DNA of 64,000 nucleotides from NCBI GenBank assembly GCA_036850595.1, contig CM072168.1:13073982-13137981 (forward strand). The letters run 5' to 3'. Positions within the stretch are counted from its first letter, which is position 1, and each line of letters opens with the position of its first letter. The notes under the pieces were generated by a model. It had not been told where the DNA came from, did not search any database, and worked only from the letters and a program-made list of their open reading frames with translations. Position numbers and translations under genes: made by a program. This DNA is from Rhyacichthys aspro (taxonomy: Eukaryota; Chordata; Actinopteri; Gobiiformes; Rhyacichthyidae). Shown here one piece after another: positions 48,152 to 62,000 of this stretch.

Positions 48152-49027
48152 GCTTTAGATGATTCATTGATAAGATGAGAAGTGCAATAGTCAAGTTTAC
48201 TTGTGATAGAAGTAAACTCAGAGAGGGACAAAGGTTCTAATTTAAGAAAGCATTTTTAAAATGGAAGACCCCCTGAAAATTTAGACCTGCATTAAAGATG
48301 ACCTCAAGATGACTTACAAATTCTTTAAATGTGAGTACTACCCATACTTGTTAATGGTACTGGCTTTTCTCTAACCTTATTTGGGAGGTTGACCATATTA
48401 CAGCAGGTTATTATCCTTATTATCTCAACCATCAGCTTTTGCTCATGTTCACTAATTGTGCTAACACATATTTTAAAACAAAGATGCTGCCTTGTCCTTT
48501 TCCTCCTTTATCTATTCCGTTATCTTGCCAGACAAAATGAAACAGACTGTAATGAACATAATCTGGAGGTGTAAATTAGCCCGTGTCTGTTCCACCGTCT
48601 CATTCTTTGTCAACAGTGAGAGGCTATGTGACGTGGTGTGGTGTGGTGGCTGTTATAAAGCACAGCACTACAACTAAACATTTCATGGAGCGTAGTACAA
48701 CAGACAGTGCACGCTCTCTCTTCTGTCACATTTTGCTTATTATTGCGAACAACTTAAAAGCCAGAGAGATACGTAAAAGATCAACAGTAGAAAAAAAACT
48801 ATGTAGGGCAAAGGTTTAGCAAAGGTTTTAAAAGCATAAAAATCAGCCTGTTTCATGTGTACCAATGTGCAGCTCAGTACAGTTTAGAGCCTGCACAGAC
48901 TAAACACAGGCTCATGACAAATGCAAATCAACTGCTGCATATAACATGTTTACATCTGTGAAAATGAGAGATCTTTTCCCTGTCTCTATGTCTCTGTCAT
49001 GGTGCTCCTCTTTCTCATGCACTTTAG

Positions 49028-49103
49028 TGACGTCATGGTTGCCAGGCAACGTCGTGAGCAAAACAGATTCCCTCTCTGATTGGCACGTGCTCTGCTCCCC
49101 GCC
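49028..49103 (+). promoter_or_regulatory. CRE + RFX X-box + CCAAT + E-box + GC-box cluster
   Basis: Perfect CRE TGACGTCA (49028-49035), palindromic X-box GTTGCCAGGCAAC (49038-49050), inverted CCAAT box ATTGG (49079-49083), CACGTG (49084-49089) and CCCCGCC (49097-49103) lie in 76 bp. About 620 bp downstream is the acceptor of the first coding dgk exon. The density suggests a promoter or enhancer; activity is inferred. Confidence 0.65.
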
Positions 49104-49726
49104 TCTGTCGCACAATCACAGTAAATGTAGATCCTCTCTCTGCCTCTATTTTTTAATTTATTTATTTTTTTAACGAGTGATGCCATAAACGTGTAGCTTT
49201 TAGAAGATGCCACTAGCTTTGGCTTTTGTCGAGGGATGAAACAGCTGAATAAAGGAGCAGGAGCCTAAAGTTTACTCCAGGCCTGTCTAAATGTCAATAA
49301 AATTGTTCATACACTATGTGCTCGGGAAATGTACTTGGATGAAAATATTTATTCATATACCCTTAAATAAAAAGAGATCTTTTTTCATATGGTATGTTTG
49401 GGATGTTTTTCTGCACATGAACTATTTATATAGCCTGACCTGTTAGCATCTCTTGTTTGCATTGTTTTGCATTTCAGCCTAAACTGACCCCTATTAAACC
49501 TTTAATAAACTGATTTTAATTTTCAGTTCTCTAAATGAACCCTAATTACATATATTTGTTTTTATCGTTCACTTTTTTATCCCGTTCCTAACTCCACCAC
49601 CCTCATGTCTAAGTTCCCATTGTTCCTTGTGCACACTGACTTTTCTTTTGCATGTCACAGTGAGCTACAAATGTAAATGTTATTTTTCCTTACTCTTACT
49701 TACCTTTTTTTTCTCTCTCTTTCTAG

Positions 49727-50091
49727 GTCTATGTTTTTGCTGCTGAGAGACATTGTGCTGTCCGGTGTGGAGCCATGACGATTACATAGTAACAGAGACA
49801 TAGACTCAACTTGACACCACTTACCGCTGCAGACTGGGAGCTGGAGCACCAATTCACACCGAGCAATACTCAATAAAATGAATGTGACTAAGAGCACTTG
49901 AAAACAACCCAACTACTATTCTATACTATTCTCGTGCTATTAATGAGGTGTGGACAGACATGACTTCCCATACCCTCTTCATCTCAGTCTTATTTCACCT
50001 ATCGATCCGAGGATAACCATCAGTCCCCTTGGCGTGGCTCGTGGGCTGACTGACTCCTAAGCTCAGAGATCAGTCCGTGGCCCGAGGCATC
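49727..50091 (+). other. dgkg: 5' UTR part of the first coding dgk exon
   Basis: It follows a polypyrimidine tract and acceptor TTTCTAG at 49720-49726 and runs to the ATG at 50092. It contains short upstream ATG frames (for example the one opening at 49730), which might reduce translation. If the internal promoter is used, the 5' limit would be different. Confidence 0.55.
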
Positions 50092-53000
50092 ATGGGAGAC
50101 AGGAGCTGGGTGTGTTTGAGCCCAGCTGAGTTCAGCCAGCTGCAGCAGTACAGCGAATGTGAGTATTCATGTGTATGATTCTGGGATTAGATTTGTTTTG
50201 TTTTCATTTGTGTGAATGGGTTATTGATGTAAGACTGATAGACCATGTTTTTGTGGCCAGTGGTTGTCACTAACGTGCTTTGCTTATAGAAACAAATAAT
50301 GTGGTCCAAAGGTTTATGGAAATCAACTTCAGACAACACATAGGAGTAATTCAGTTTTTCATTAACATTTTGTAGCGTCACATTTACAATTATTGGAACT
50401 GGAAATTGAGGGATAATGCCAATACGTTTTAATAGCTGGATGACATCTGACATTATTTAAATAATAGTATATAGAGTATAGAATATATAGAGAATAAATG
50501 GTCCTCTTTGATTTCTGCATTGTGCACTAGTTAATCAAACCACTGCTACTCATAATCATCATTTTGCTTAACTGACTTGCCCTTAAAGTTAATTGCTTTT
50601 TAGTCAGTTAATGGACATCCTACTTTAAATTCACTTATGTAATATAGAAAAACAACACCTGCTTTGAGGCTTGTCTTAGCTATTCTCACCTCAAACTGAA
50701 TTAAGCTTGGATGATTGCTGTCACATTATTCTTTTACTGCTGAGCCCAGTGGCCGTTTTCCCTCGCTAACAACTACATTTGGTAGTCAAAAGAGCATCTG
50801 TCTTCTCGCTCTTTCTGCCACTGCAGGTGATGAATAGTAGAGTAGTAGTGGAGTACAATCAAGTCTGTTTGGGAGAGAGAGACGGGCATTTTCGTGCACC
50901 GCTAAAAATCCCATCACTTTATTTTAATCATGTTAGATGTCACACATTGACAGGAAGGTCATTAGCCAGACAGGAAGGTTTAAAAAGCTTTATACAACTT
51001 TTTTTTACCCTCAGCAGCAAATGACATAAAGTGAATTCAGGTTAATCTCCATCTCATTCTGGCTACAGTGAGTCAGTCTAGACACTGCAGGCTTAAAGGT
51101 AGCAAAACTGCAACAAAAATCAGCAACCAAAGGATTGGCTGCAAAAGAGGGGTTTAAAACAAGTAAGAAGCAAGAAGAACCAGGCTAAAATGAGTAGGAA
51201 GCCATTGTAAGCTGCAGCTCAGGGTAGGTGTTTTTATCTCAGACATACACCACTAAGGACATAGCTTTTCCAATGTTCATACACTGTTTTTAGTTTTTGC
51301 TCAGTCTTACTTATCAGCCTTGGTCTTGTCTTGGCCTCGTTCATGATTTGGTCTCGTTTGACAACAACAAGGATATCAAGATTTGTATTTTTACAGTTTG
51401 ACAGCAGTTCTTCTTGGTTCTAAAATATCTCCATGATGTTTAATCATGTCTTTCTTAGCTAACCTGATATCCTGCACTCCTTTTCTTTTGTCTCGTTGTC
51501 ATGAATATCTAATGGAGCACTAAAAAAGGAAGCCCGCAAAAACTGCAGAGCACTAAAAATAATGAAGTGAAATGTCATCCATAGTTGATTATGAGAGATG
51601 ATAGGAGAGATTTGTTCTTCAGTTTTTCTGTGTGCATATACAGTGGTGATCCATGAGCCATGTCCATTTGTCCTAGTAATTGTTTGACAGATGATTGTGG
51701 GAGGAGGTCATTACAGAAGGTCATTAGGGGAGGTTAGTATCCAACTAATGACATGCAAGTGTGTCAGTAGTGAAGGGTTATGGGCAAGTGTGGATATGGG
51801 ATGGACATTAAAAAGTGGTAAAAACATCCTGTTTCCTGTTGACCAACAGAAGAACTCACACGGTTTAGGATCACATTATGTTCAGCATGATAACTCCTAA
51901 TGCACTGTCTGCACAATGTTTTCAACCACATTTTAACTTTGAGGTAATGCTTAATTTGAATAGACGTCACTGACCATGTGTTTTTACACACATTATCTAC
52001 CACTAGAGGACCAGCGGACAAAATTACAGTTTGTGTTGTCACCGTTGAGAAAAATGTATGAACTCATACATTTTTCCTTATAAGAAAATAAACTGTATTA
52101 AAATATGTAAATATAGGTGCCCTATATCTTTTTACCATTTTCCATTATTTTTTTGAACGCACTGAACTAAAATGGAATAACAGTGAGGAGTTGGGGAATA
52201 GGACCTGTACTGTAACCAACATTTGGCCAAAGTTTTAATTTGAGCTGTACCAAGCTGGCTTTTCCACATTTATTTTCAGCCTTATGTTGCTTCTCTATTT
52301 AAAACAAACTTGGAAACAACAGTATTTTTCTTTTATCATTAATTATCAAATGCCTAAATGTTAATTGATATCTGATTTTTTTTTTTCCCTTTAAGACTCT
52401 ACAAAGAAGCTAAAAGATGTTCTGGAGGAGTTCCACGGAGATGGGGTGCTCTCCAAATACAACCCAGAGCAGGTATGTCTGCACCCCACTGATTATTATT
52501 GGACTGGTGTCTGTTTTCAAATATTACAACAATTTGTAGTCTCTCATTTTTACTTTGTGAAAAAAATAGAACACATTGTGTGAGTTTAGCAGATGCAGAG
52601 ACTTATTTAATTTCTCTGATTCATGTGTAAGATCCATCACTGAGGTGCTTTGTCACTGGCCACATTTTTAGATTAAAAAAAAAAAGCTGTAGCGGTCACA
52701 CCCTTGGCATCAAATCCTGACGTCAGCAAATGAGCCTCCAGCTGTAGATGGGGACAGTAGGCTGCAGACATTTTACTGCCATCTGAACTTTTTCTTGTTG
52801 GCCTAATGCTATAAAGCTAAAGATTGCACACAGTAGCCATTAATGTTGCAATACTAAAGAGATAGTGTAGCTTAACCCATGGTGAAATGGTTGATGAATT
52901 AATTGTTGTATTTTTAGTCTTATAAAGAATTCATTCTAAGCTCATGCCACAGGAGATCATAGTTAAGTCCTGGTGTTGTCTTAACTGTTTTGCTGCCCTC

Positions 53001-56000
53001 TGTGTCAAATCCCTTTCATAGTGGTCTGCACTCTTGATTTAAAATGCTTAAAATACAGTTATCTTTTTGGTTTAGCCTCAAAACATATCATGGTCAACCT
53101 CTCTTTGTGCAAACTGATAAGATAGCTTGAAAAAGACCTTCTTCCGCTTTTCAATTGCTTGTGATAGTCATTTCTGTTCAGTGTCTGTTCCATTGCAGTA
53201 GGTACAGACTAGTCAGATGTTCTTAAAGAAATGCTTTTGTTAACACGTGCAACAGAATATTAGAATAATCACAAGTCCCTTTATTTACATATGCCTCGAT
53301 TCCCCATCAATATTGCTATATTTCCTTCAGACGGTTAATTTTGTCTCAAGTTACACTTGCCCATGGCCATAAGCTTCTCCTTAGTATTTGTGATAACATG
53401 ACTAAGAGTCTGGCTAGTATCAAGGCGCCACAGGAACTATCCACGCAGTGTGTCTGGGACTACACTGTCACCTGGCGCCACACTGACCACCGCGGCCCAC
53501 TGCTGCCATTCATCAGCGTGCGTTGAAGTGCCTCTAATGACTCATAAGTCCATTGTGCCAGCTGTAGTGGAATATACTTATTCGGCTGCTGCTGGCAGAA
53601 GACGACCCTCACGACTCACTACATTTATGGGTTTCTTTCCGCCGGAGGGTGATGTGAGCTGTCTCTTGAGTTTGAATGACTGATGAAAAGAGCAAACAAT
53701 GGCTGACACTTTCAGCTGTCAGTCGAACAGGGGTTTCACCACTGACACTAACAAACAATGATTCTGTCGTCATTCTTAGGATGAGAGACATACAAGCTGC
53801 ATTACACCCACAGCATTTCCATTTGAAGTCGTCAAAGGCTCTATAATGTCTATCATGCTGACCGGATTTATCACTGACTTATTTAAGAAACAGCTTTATT
53901 ATTAATGCAACAGCATTTTGTCTTTATGTGCCAACTCAGTGCTTTGTTTGCCTCAAGTAATTACTTTACTATGTTGTGCTATGCTAAACCAGGCATGGAC
54001 TATACTTATTTTGTGTGTGGATACTTAGCCCTACATTGTGCTATAAAAATGACCAAAAAAGTTGTTTAAAAGTCAGCCAAAATGAAAGAGAATAAATGAA
54101 GCATGTAAATGTGTCATAGCTGCCCTTGGGAGATATTTTCAAACTGGCACAATTCAATGTAAGTCTGTTGAGGGGAACATAATGTTGGTTACTCTAAATG
54201 TGCTTTCCTGAGGGACTGAATTTCCCACAAATGCATCTGGGTGTACTTACATCAAGGCAACGTGTGAAAATAGGAGCATTTAATGTTTTCTGTGTGAGAA
54301 AGGCTCGAGTGTATTTAAGCGCGAGTGCACATGAGCATAGCTGTCTGAAGCCACTGCTATGTGATGCAAGGCAAATTAAAGTCTTGTGATTTGTTTGGCC
54401 AAAAAAGGAAAGTTCTTGGCTGATGTTGGGATATCTCAGGGTTAGAAGGGAGGATCCCCATCACGGTGTGTTCTTCTGTGATGGACAGCGCTCGGGAATC
54501 AGCAAATAGGAGCTTATTAAAAGCATATTTTCAGTTGAAGCCTTGACGTGCACAAGGATCAGCATTTCTTTGACCTATTTTGGTGTGAAGCAAAGTGCTT
54601 CTTCATCAGAGGCACAATGGCTCAGTCTTACTCTATTTGCTTTTATTTCATTAGGTCTGAAGATGAGACAAAATACAGGGTAAAAAGTTAAATTAATTGC
54701 AGTCATGTTTTTTATTACGTAATTTACAAAGACATGTTATGCTAGAAATTACAGCTCTAATAAGCTGGGTGCATGACTTAAAATCTTCAATAATCTTTTG
54801 GAGCAATCACTACAGCCCACCACAAGTCTCTATCCACAAATAATAGTTTGAATAAATGTCATTTACTTTGACTCTTATTCCATTTAATTACAGGAAATTT
54901 GATCCAAGCAATATGATAACCTCTGCTTGAACCATTAATGTATTTGATTAAATCAAGACCTGTCCAGTTTGTCACAATGTAAAATTCAGTTCAGTGTTCC
55001 TCAGGATCTCTACTTCATATCCTCACAGGTTTCAGACGCACAGTAGGATGTCTGCATTTAAAACTACACAAAAGAATACTTTCTTTGATAAATAATAATT
55101 CTTTGATGATAAGATGATAGACCAGTACAGTGCATTTTCTATATTACAAAATGCAAAAAAAATGCTAAAAATAAATGAATACAAATAACCACAAAAGCTT
55201 TCCCTAATTGAAGAATCGGTCCATACTTTGAATGAATTCAAAGTTCCCTTAGAGAAGAGTCTAGTCTCCACATCAACAATGGCACTCACTCTTTCCTTCC
55301 TTCCTCCTCCTTTTCATTTTTTCAACTGTAAAACAGAAGCAAGATGTTCTGAACCAAGTAAGCCCGAGCCTCTGGGCTCTGCATGCTGTGTGGTGTCTGT
55401 CAGTCAGCAGACTGCATGCACATTCTGTCACTGACACAACATAACCTCACCATTACAGATGAGCAGCCCCCACAGAGGGGGCCAAAGGTCATGTGGGTCG
55501 CTGAGGGGACTTTTACGCAACTCCTTCTAATATGTGTGATTGCTGCTATAAAATGTCATTAACAACTAACTTTTCTGTTGCTGGCACTAAACCTTTTGAA
55601 TGGCAATTTTATTTTTTGTCATTTCATTATTTTCCATTTTAGTCATCAGCTCCAAAGACAAGGTTTTTAAACATGGTGCAGATTTCATCATACTTTAATT
55701 TTTGTCAGTTACTGACATTGACATTTTACTGATGTAAAATTATGCAGTGCACCTGTAAAAATGTTTTTATGTAACAACTTAACACCAAATTCTGATTAAG
55801 GTTTTGTAGGAGTGTAACACATCATACAAAATATAGATGTCAAACAGTCATCCCGGTGCAGCTCACTTTAAAATGCCAGCACTTTTTATTTTCTCCTCTC
55901 ATTGATGTTGTGTGTATGTGCTTCAAAGTCTTTCACAAAGACACTAAACTAACCTCTTGTAACCCTGTCCTTGTCTTTCACACACAGCCCATTGACTATG

Positions 56001-59000
56001 AAGGCTTTCAGCTCTTCATGGCCACCTACCTGGAGAATGATCTCCCAGAAGAGCTTTGTCAGCACCTGTTCACCTCCTTCAAGAGTAAGTCGGGAGGCTG
56101 CTCACCGGATCAGTCTCGAGCAGGAACCAGTTTACTTGGTAGGTGGTGCTTGCCTATTTGCCACATCTCTTTTATTCATGTTTCAAAACAGTTTCAAAAG
56201 GTACAAATAGCAAATAGGTTGTCACTTCTCCACTAATCTATGTTTAGAGCTGTAACATCAATAATCTGAACGTAATAGCAATGTCCCATTTAAAAGCTAC
56301 TAGTTCTTTTGTCTTTTGGTTCAGAGGCTTTTACTTTAAAATGTCTAATTAGTTTTAAGGTTACTCAACTTGACTTGCATCTTGTGAAGTTATTTTATAG
56401 AAAGAATTATTGTTTCTAAAACATTATCCTGAGAGCATTAATGGTTTAGTAAAATGAATAGACAAACCATGAAAAAGATTACTGTATAATGGTCAGTTTT
56501 TAATATTGCCACTTGGCCATTACAATAACTTTCTCACTGTTACCTACTTAGGCAGGAAATGCAATAATCAATGTAGTGTCTGATTTCTATCCTTTTGGTC
56601 GTCTTGCACTGTCTGTGTCTGTGTCTGCCTCCACCTTTCACATAAGAGCTGTGTGGGCCTTGGCACCGAGTTCATGGAGCCTGTCTACTCCTCCTTGTAG
56701 AGCAGCTGAGGAGACAGATGGACCATTGAATTAGAAATCTATTTCTGTGGTAGAATGCTTGTCAAAGTAAGAGGCAAGTGTAGAGAGGCTAAGTGAGTGG
56801 CAGCATGACACTATGGGCAGAAGAAGCGATGCTGAGATTTCCACTGTGTGAGTTTTGACGCCATCCAGAAACTTTACATTAGCCACATGCCATCCATCTC
56901 ACTCTGTCTGCCATCCATCTGCTGTCTTGTCATTCAAAATTAATGCGGATATAAGACTGTCTTTGCTGAAATTAAATGTGTTAACAATGTACAGATGGTG
57001 CAGACATTTCCGACTGCTTTGATTGTCTTTATTGTTTGTAATAAATAGCTACACATGCACTTCTTAAAACAGTTCTTAAAGCTGTGGTTGCTGGGGCAAT
57101 TTTTTGACCGCAATAGTCAATCAGTGGGACCTTTTAGCCAATTTTACCCAGTCTTTCTAATGCAAATAGCATTTTTATAAGGATTATTCTCATGGATCAA
57201 GGATTATAGTGATTATTAATAATTTCATATCATTCTTTTAATAAAAACAAAATCTTTTTTGCCCTGATCAGAACAGAAGTAAGTAAATGTTCTTCCAAAA
57301 ACAGCCTCTCAGTGTATTCCTTCCTGCTCAGTTCAAAGCTCCTTTTGAGAACTAGTGCCCATAAATATACAGAAGATATACAGACTGCACTGCCCTCTTG
57401 TGGTCTTTCTCTATAAACTCTAGTCTGCATTAACTTAGCTAGTCATATTTTCCATGACCTTTATTGCTTTTGGGGTATAGTTATAGTTTTTGACTATAAC
57501 TATAAATATCTGAGAATAGATTATGGCCTAGTCTCAGGTATTACTCTACATCCAGAATATTTTTTTGACTGATTTACTTTCTGTTGTTCATTTGTTGCAT
57601 CTTCTATATCCCTTTTCCATCAAAACACTGGCAGAAACCCGCTCCATTGATGCAGGCATCTCTATACAGACCGAAGTGGCCTGTGCCCCCATTACAGGTA
57701 CCTGAGGAGGTGGTGAGGTCATCCTAATGGGACAAGAGCCCCGCTGACTTTAATCTGCTGTTCCCATGTTGTGATGCTGCTTTTGTGGTTTTGGTGTGAC
57801 TTTATTTTGCCTGTGGCTCAGTAAAGAACAGTTATATGGTGGTATTTTGTTAGTTTTGTAAGTAATCGTACCTGCTTCAGTGCTCTTCAATCTGTTTACA
57901 TTTTGGTTGCTTTGTGAAACTGTTGCTGAAAACACACTTTGTAAGGTATCTATTTCCATCAGATATTGTTTCATAAACTATCTAAACCTATTTCCCACCT
58001 ATTTTTGTGTTTTTCACATTAGGTATGAATGGAAAGAGTATCCTGTCTGCCATGGGCCGACACACACCGGAGCACAGTGTGATGAGCACAGCAGGTTCAG
58101 GAGCCACCACATCCCCGTGTTCGTCCCACTCCTCCTCACAGCGCTCCGGGACAGGGGGCCAAACACCTGGGGGGCCGCACAGATCACCCTGCGCTCAGGT
58201 CAGATCAACTGAGGGCAACAACAATAACGCCCTGACCCCCAACACGGGCCCGTCCGGGTCACCAGTTTCACCCAAACTGTCCCCAGGTGAGGGATTTAGG
58301 TTTAAGCTTCAACTTTTACTGCCAGTATCTACCATAAATTATTATTTTAAAGATTCAGTTTATGAACTGTATGTGAGTTTAATGTTAATGTTAATATCTG
58401 GTATTGGTAACAACAACCAGATTTGATGCATCTTTAATTAGAAAAAAAAAAGGTAATCTCCCTTTTTCCATTTCCAGGAGGTGGAAAATGGTTTGTGTAC
58501 CTTTGTCTAAATATAGTTCTTTTCGCAACAATGACTCACTTCTTCTAGGTGCTGCTAACCCTGCAATGGCTTTTCAGACTGGTTTTAGCCATCACATGAT
58601 GTCATATTGTTTTTGTCAGCAGGCTGTGGCATCACCTCCTCTTTCTGTACAGTGTGGATAGTGTTTTGTCTCCCAGTTCTCCACTGCTCTGTTTTGTCCA
58701 CACCTGTAACTCTGACACAAGAGTCCTGTTAAACTGTGTTTCATTTGACGGTGGATTAGCTGGTGGCAGAGGCTTTAAGGGTTTATGTTGTATCATCAAC
58801 AGAGAGGAGTCACTCGGAGAAACATTTGTCACTGCGGAGGAGCCCATCACCACAGAAGGTCTCCCCCCTGCCGTCGCCCCAGGTGGTCTTTCTCAAGGAC
58901 ATCGTCTGCTACCTTTCGCTGCTGGAGAGAGGCACGCCGGAGGACAAGCTGGAGTGTGAGTGACAGGGGATGAGAGATGTGGGCAGAAAGATCAGCTCTC

Positions 59001-62000
59001 AGATGGACATGGAGTGGGAGCAGCTGCTGTAAGCAATCTGCCAATGTGCTTGGACCGCTAATAGCGCCACTCTCAGTAGCCATGTCAGCCCAGGTTGACA
59101 CAAAAGAGTAATAAGGCTGTTCCCTCTTCATTGGCTGCCTCCCTTGGGGCCTAACATACAGGCTGTTACACTTCCCACACTCACACAGGGCAGGTCAGTG
59201 ACATGCTTAAGCACTGCTTTACCCAATTGACTTGTGCAGATTCTATATTGGCTCACTCTGACAAGGCTAATCTCTTCTAACTGGTCCCACAAGAAGCATG
59301 CTCCACTTCTTTAACCTCATGCCATTTGGAGACAGTCCAAGAGGCAATGTTAAATCTCCTAATGATGTGACGGCAGTATCTGAGTCATCATGGGATCTTT
59401 GTTCCTCCTTTCCCTCTAGTCATGTTCCGGCTGTACGACACAGACGGCAACGGTGTCCTGGACAGCTCGGTGAGTGGTCCGCTATATCCTTTTTTGTCTC
59501 TCTGTGTCTGCCCTCTGCCCATTGTAGATCCAGGAATAGTAAACCATACCAGTGTGTGACACTAGTTATGTTTACATGACATCATTTGTTCAGCACAGTT
59601 TAATATTAGCCACTTTGTACAGAGGAGATCATATAAACACAGAGTGATTTCTCAAGTTAACAATGGCACTTTGCATTACTTTAGAGCAGATCTGAAGAAT
59701 GAAGTGCAAGGCCATATTTTAACACTGTTTTGAAAGTCAGGCTTTGGCGGTCTAATATGAGTTATGGTGGTCAAATGTGATGTATTAGTAATATAATATG
59801 TCTAATAGGTAAAATGTTTTCTTTTTGTAGGAGTTGGATCGCATCATAAATCAGATGGTCCATGTGGCAGAGTATTTGGAGTGGGACTCAACAGAACTGC
59901 GACCGGTGAGCATCTTTATACAATACAGCACAGGATCAGTAAAGATAAACTAATCTTTTCTTAGGACCTGACTTAACCCTCATAACTCATAACTTCATTT
60001 TTCATTATATATTATATATTATAATAATGCAATATGACCATTCATATGCAGCAATACTGTACAATGTAATTGTTTTGTGGAGTTCTGAATGAAATCTACA
60101 GCTTTTTGGCAACATTTCACATAGATGACCACTTTTCACCATCTAATTTTCATGTAGTTTGGAATAAGCCTGTTTATCTCCAAATGGAGGCATACTCTTC
60201 CATAAAGTCTCTAATAATGTTTCTATTTCAAATATTGTTATAAATACTAAATGTTGACCTCCCTCCTGCCCTGGGAAGTAGACAAAAAGGCAATCCGAAA
60301 CCTCACCCTCTGCCTCAGACACTGCTTCTAGTCTATTTCAAACCAAATAGACTAGTGTGTTGGGCTGATTGATCACCACTTAGATGACCTCTTTGGTTTT
60401 AAAGACAGTGTGTTTCTTTTGCTACAGATTTTGAAGGAGATGATGGAGGAGATTGACTTTGACAGAGACGGTACAGTCACATTGGAGGAGTGGATCAGAG
60501 GAGGCCTCACCACTATCCCTTTACTGGTCTTGCTAGGCATGGATACGGTACGGCTTTGGGTTTGAGACTGTGTGCATCTGTGTGTGTATGTATACTTTCA
60601 TTTCATAGCCAAAAGCTGGAGATTCTGTGGGAGATACTGTGTGGTGCCTAAGACACATCTTAAGACCACTTTTTAAAGTTCCTGGGACATCCTCTAACTC
60701 TGTCTTATTTACCAAACACTAATACACTTTTCCCTGGTATCTTTTCACTGGCCACTGCTCACTCTCAATACACTTGGTCATGACTTGTCCTTTGTTAGTG
60801 TGGTCTTGACTACAATACTAAGAGAGACTTATAGACTTTTCCCCCAAAACAGTCCTGACCCATAAACATGTGCAATGTTAGTAGTTAGTTTTTAAGTCTT
60901 TTAAGTTTTGTTGTGGACCTCAATGGAGTGGTTTGTCCAGTAAATCCCACAAATAATGACCACTGCAGATCTATAAATGTGTACTTGATGCCTAATATAT
61001 CCCAAACACTGACAGGTGTATTGGAAACACAGTAATCAGTGTTCTTATCACTACTTTTGGTTGATCATATAGTTCATTCCTGGGTAATTTACTGCAGTTT
61101 TTAACTATTGGTCTTTAGATATCTGCATGGCCTCTGTAACAAATTGAAACGTAGTGAATTAATTCAAAGCTGCTTTATTCATTTATCCAGAATGTACAGG
61201 AAGATGGGCAGCATGTTTGGCGTCTGAAGCACTTCAACAAACCAGCGTACTGTAACTACTGCCATACCATGCTGCTGGGAGTCCGCAAGCAGGGCCTGTG
61301 CTGCTCCTGTGAGTCCCAGTTTGTCTATCAATTTGTCAACAGCTGTTATACGTCCTCTTTGAACTTCCTCTTTCTGTTTATATCATTATTTGTTCTCCAT
61401 CCCTTTTTTTCCTTTTGTCTTTGTGTTGGTGGTTGTCTATAGGGCCTGAGTTAATGTTGTTATTTAATTAAAAGTCCTAGACTAATCATTATGAAACATT
61501 AACAGTCATTAAGTGTAATTATACTATTGATTTATTGTTCAGTGGTGTGGAGGATGTAATGAATGGACTGATTTATAGCAGAAAGTTGTTTCAAGCCATT
61601 AGCTCTGAAGGGAACTTTCCCAGCTTTTTGTTCCAGACTTTTAAAATTGTCCATTGTAATGTAAACCAATCTGACCAAACAGACAGCCTTTTCCTTAGTT
61701 TAGATTAAAGTGGTCTGTGATTGTGTGACAGTTTGAACCAACTGTAGTTATATTTGAACAACAAAACAATAGTGTGGTTTCATATGATCTAAATGCAATA
61801 AAGATTTTGTTCTGATGGTAAGTCCTTCATTGGAGTAAACTGCAGTGCTCAAGGTCACAGTTAGTACTATACTGATGTGTTGTGTTTTACTGTTTTCCTC
61901 AGTATGCAAATACACAGTACATGAACGCTGTGTGTCCAAAGACATTGCTGCCTGCATCAGCACTTACGCCAAGTCACGCCGACACACCAACGTGAGTATA

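Larger units (their letters stand above)
41019..49726 (+). other. Putative dgk intron 1
   Basis: About 8.7 kb between the candidate non-coding exon and the first coding exon. It contains a foldback element (44.2-44.9 kb), a SINE head (45.19 kb), a degraded teleost repeat (47.9-48.15 kb) and the CRE/X-box cluster at 49.03-49.10 kb. No gene is seen on either strand. Confidence 0.45.

Noticed and set aside
56085..56140. Extension of the dgk exon past 56084 to a later GGTAGGT donor
   Set aside because: The AAGA|GTAAGT donor at 56084 is strong and keeps phase 1 with the next exon; the extension is only a possible variant.
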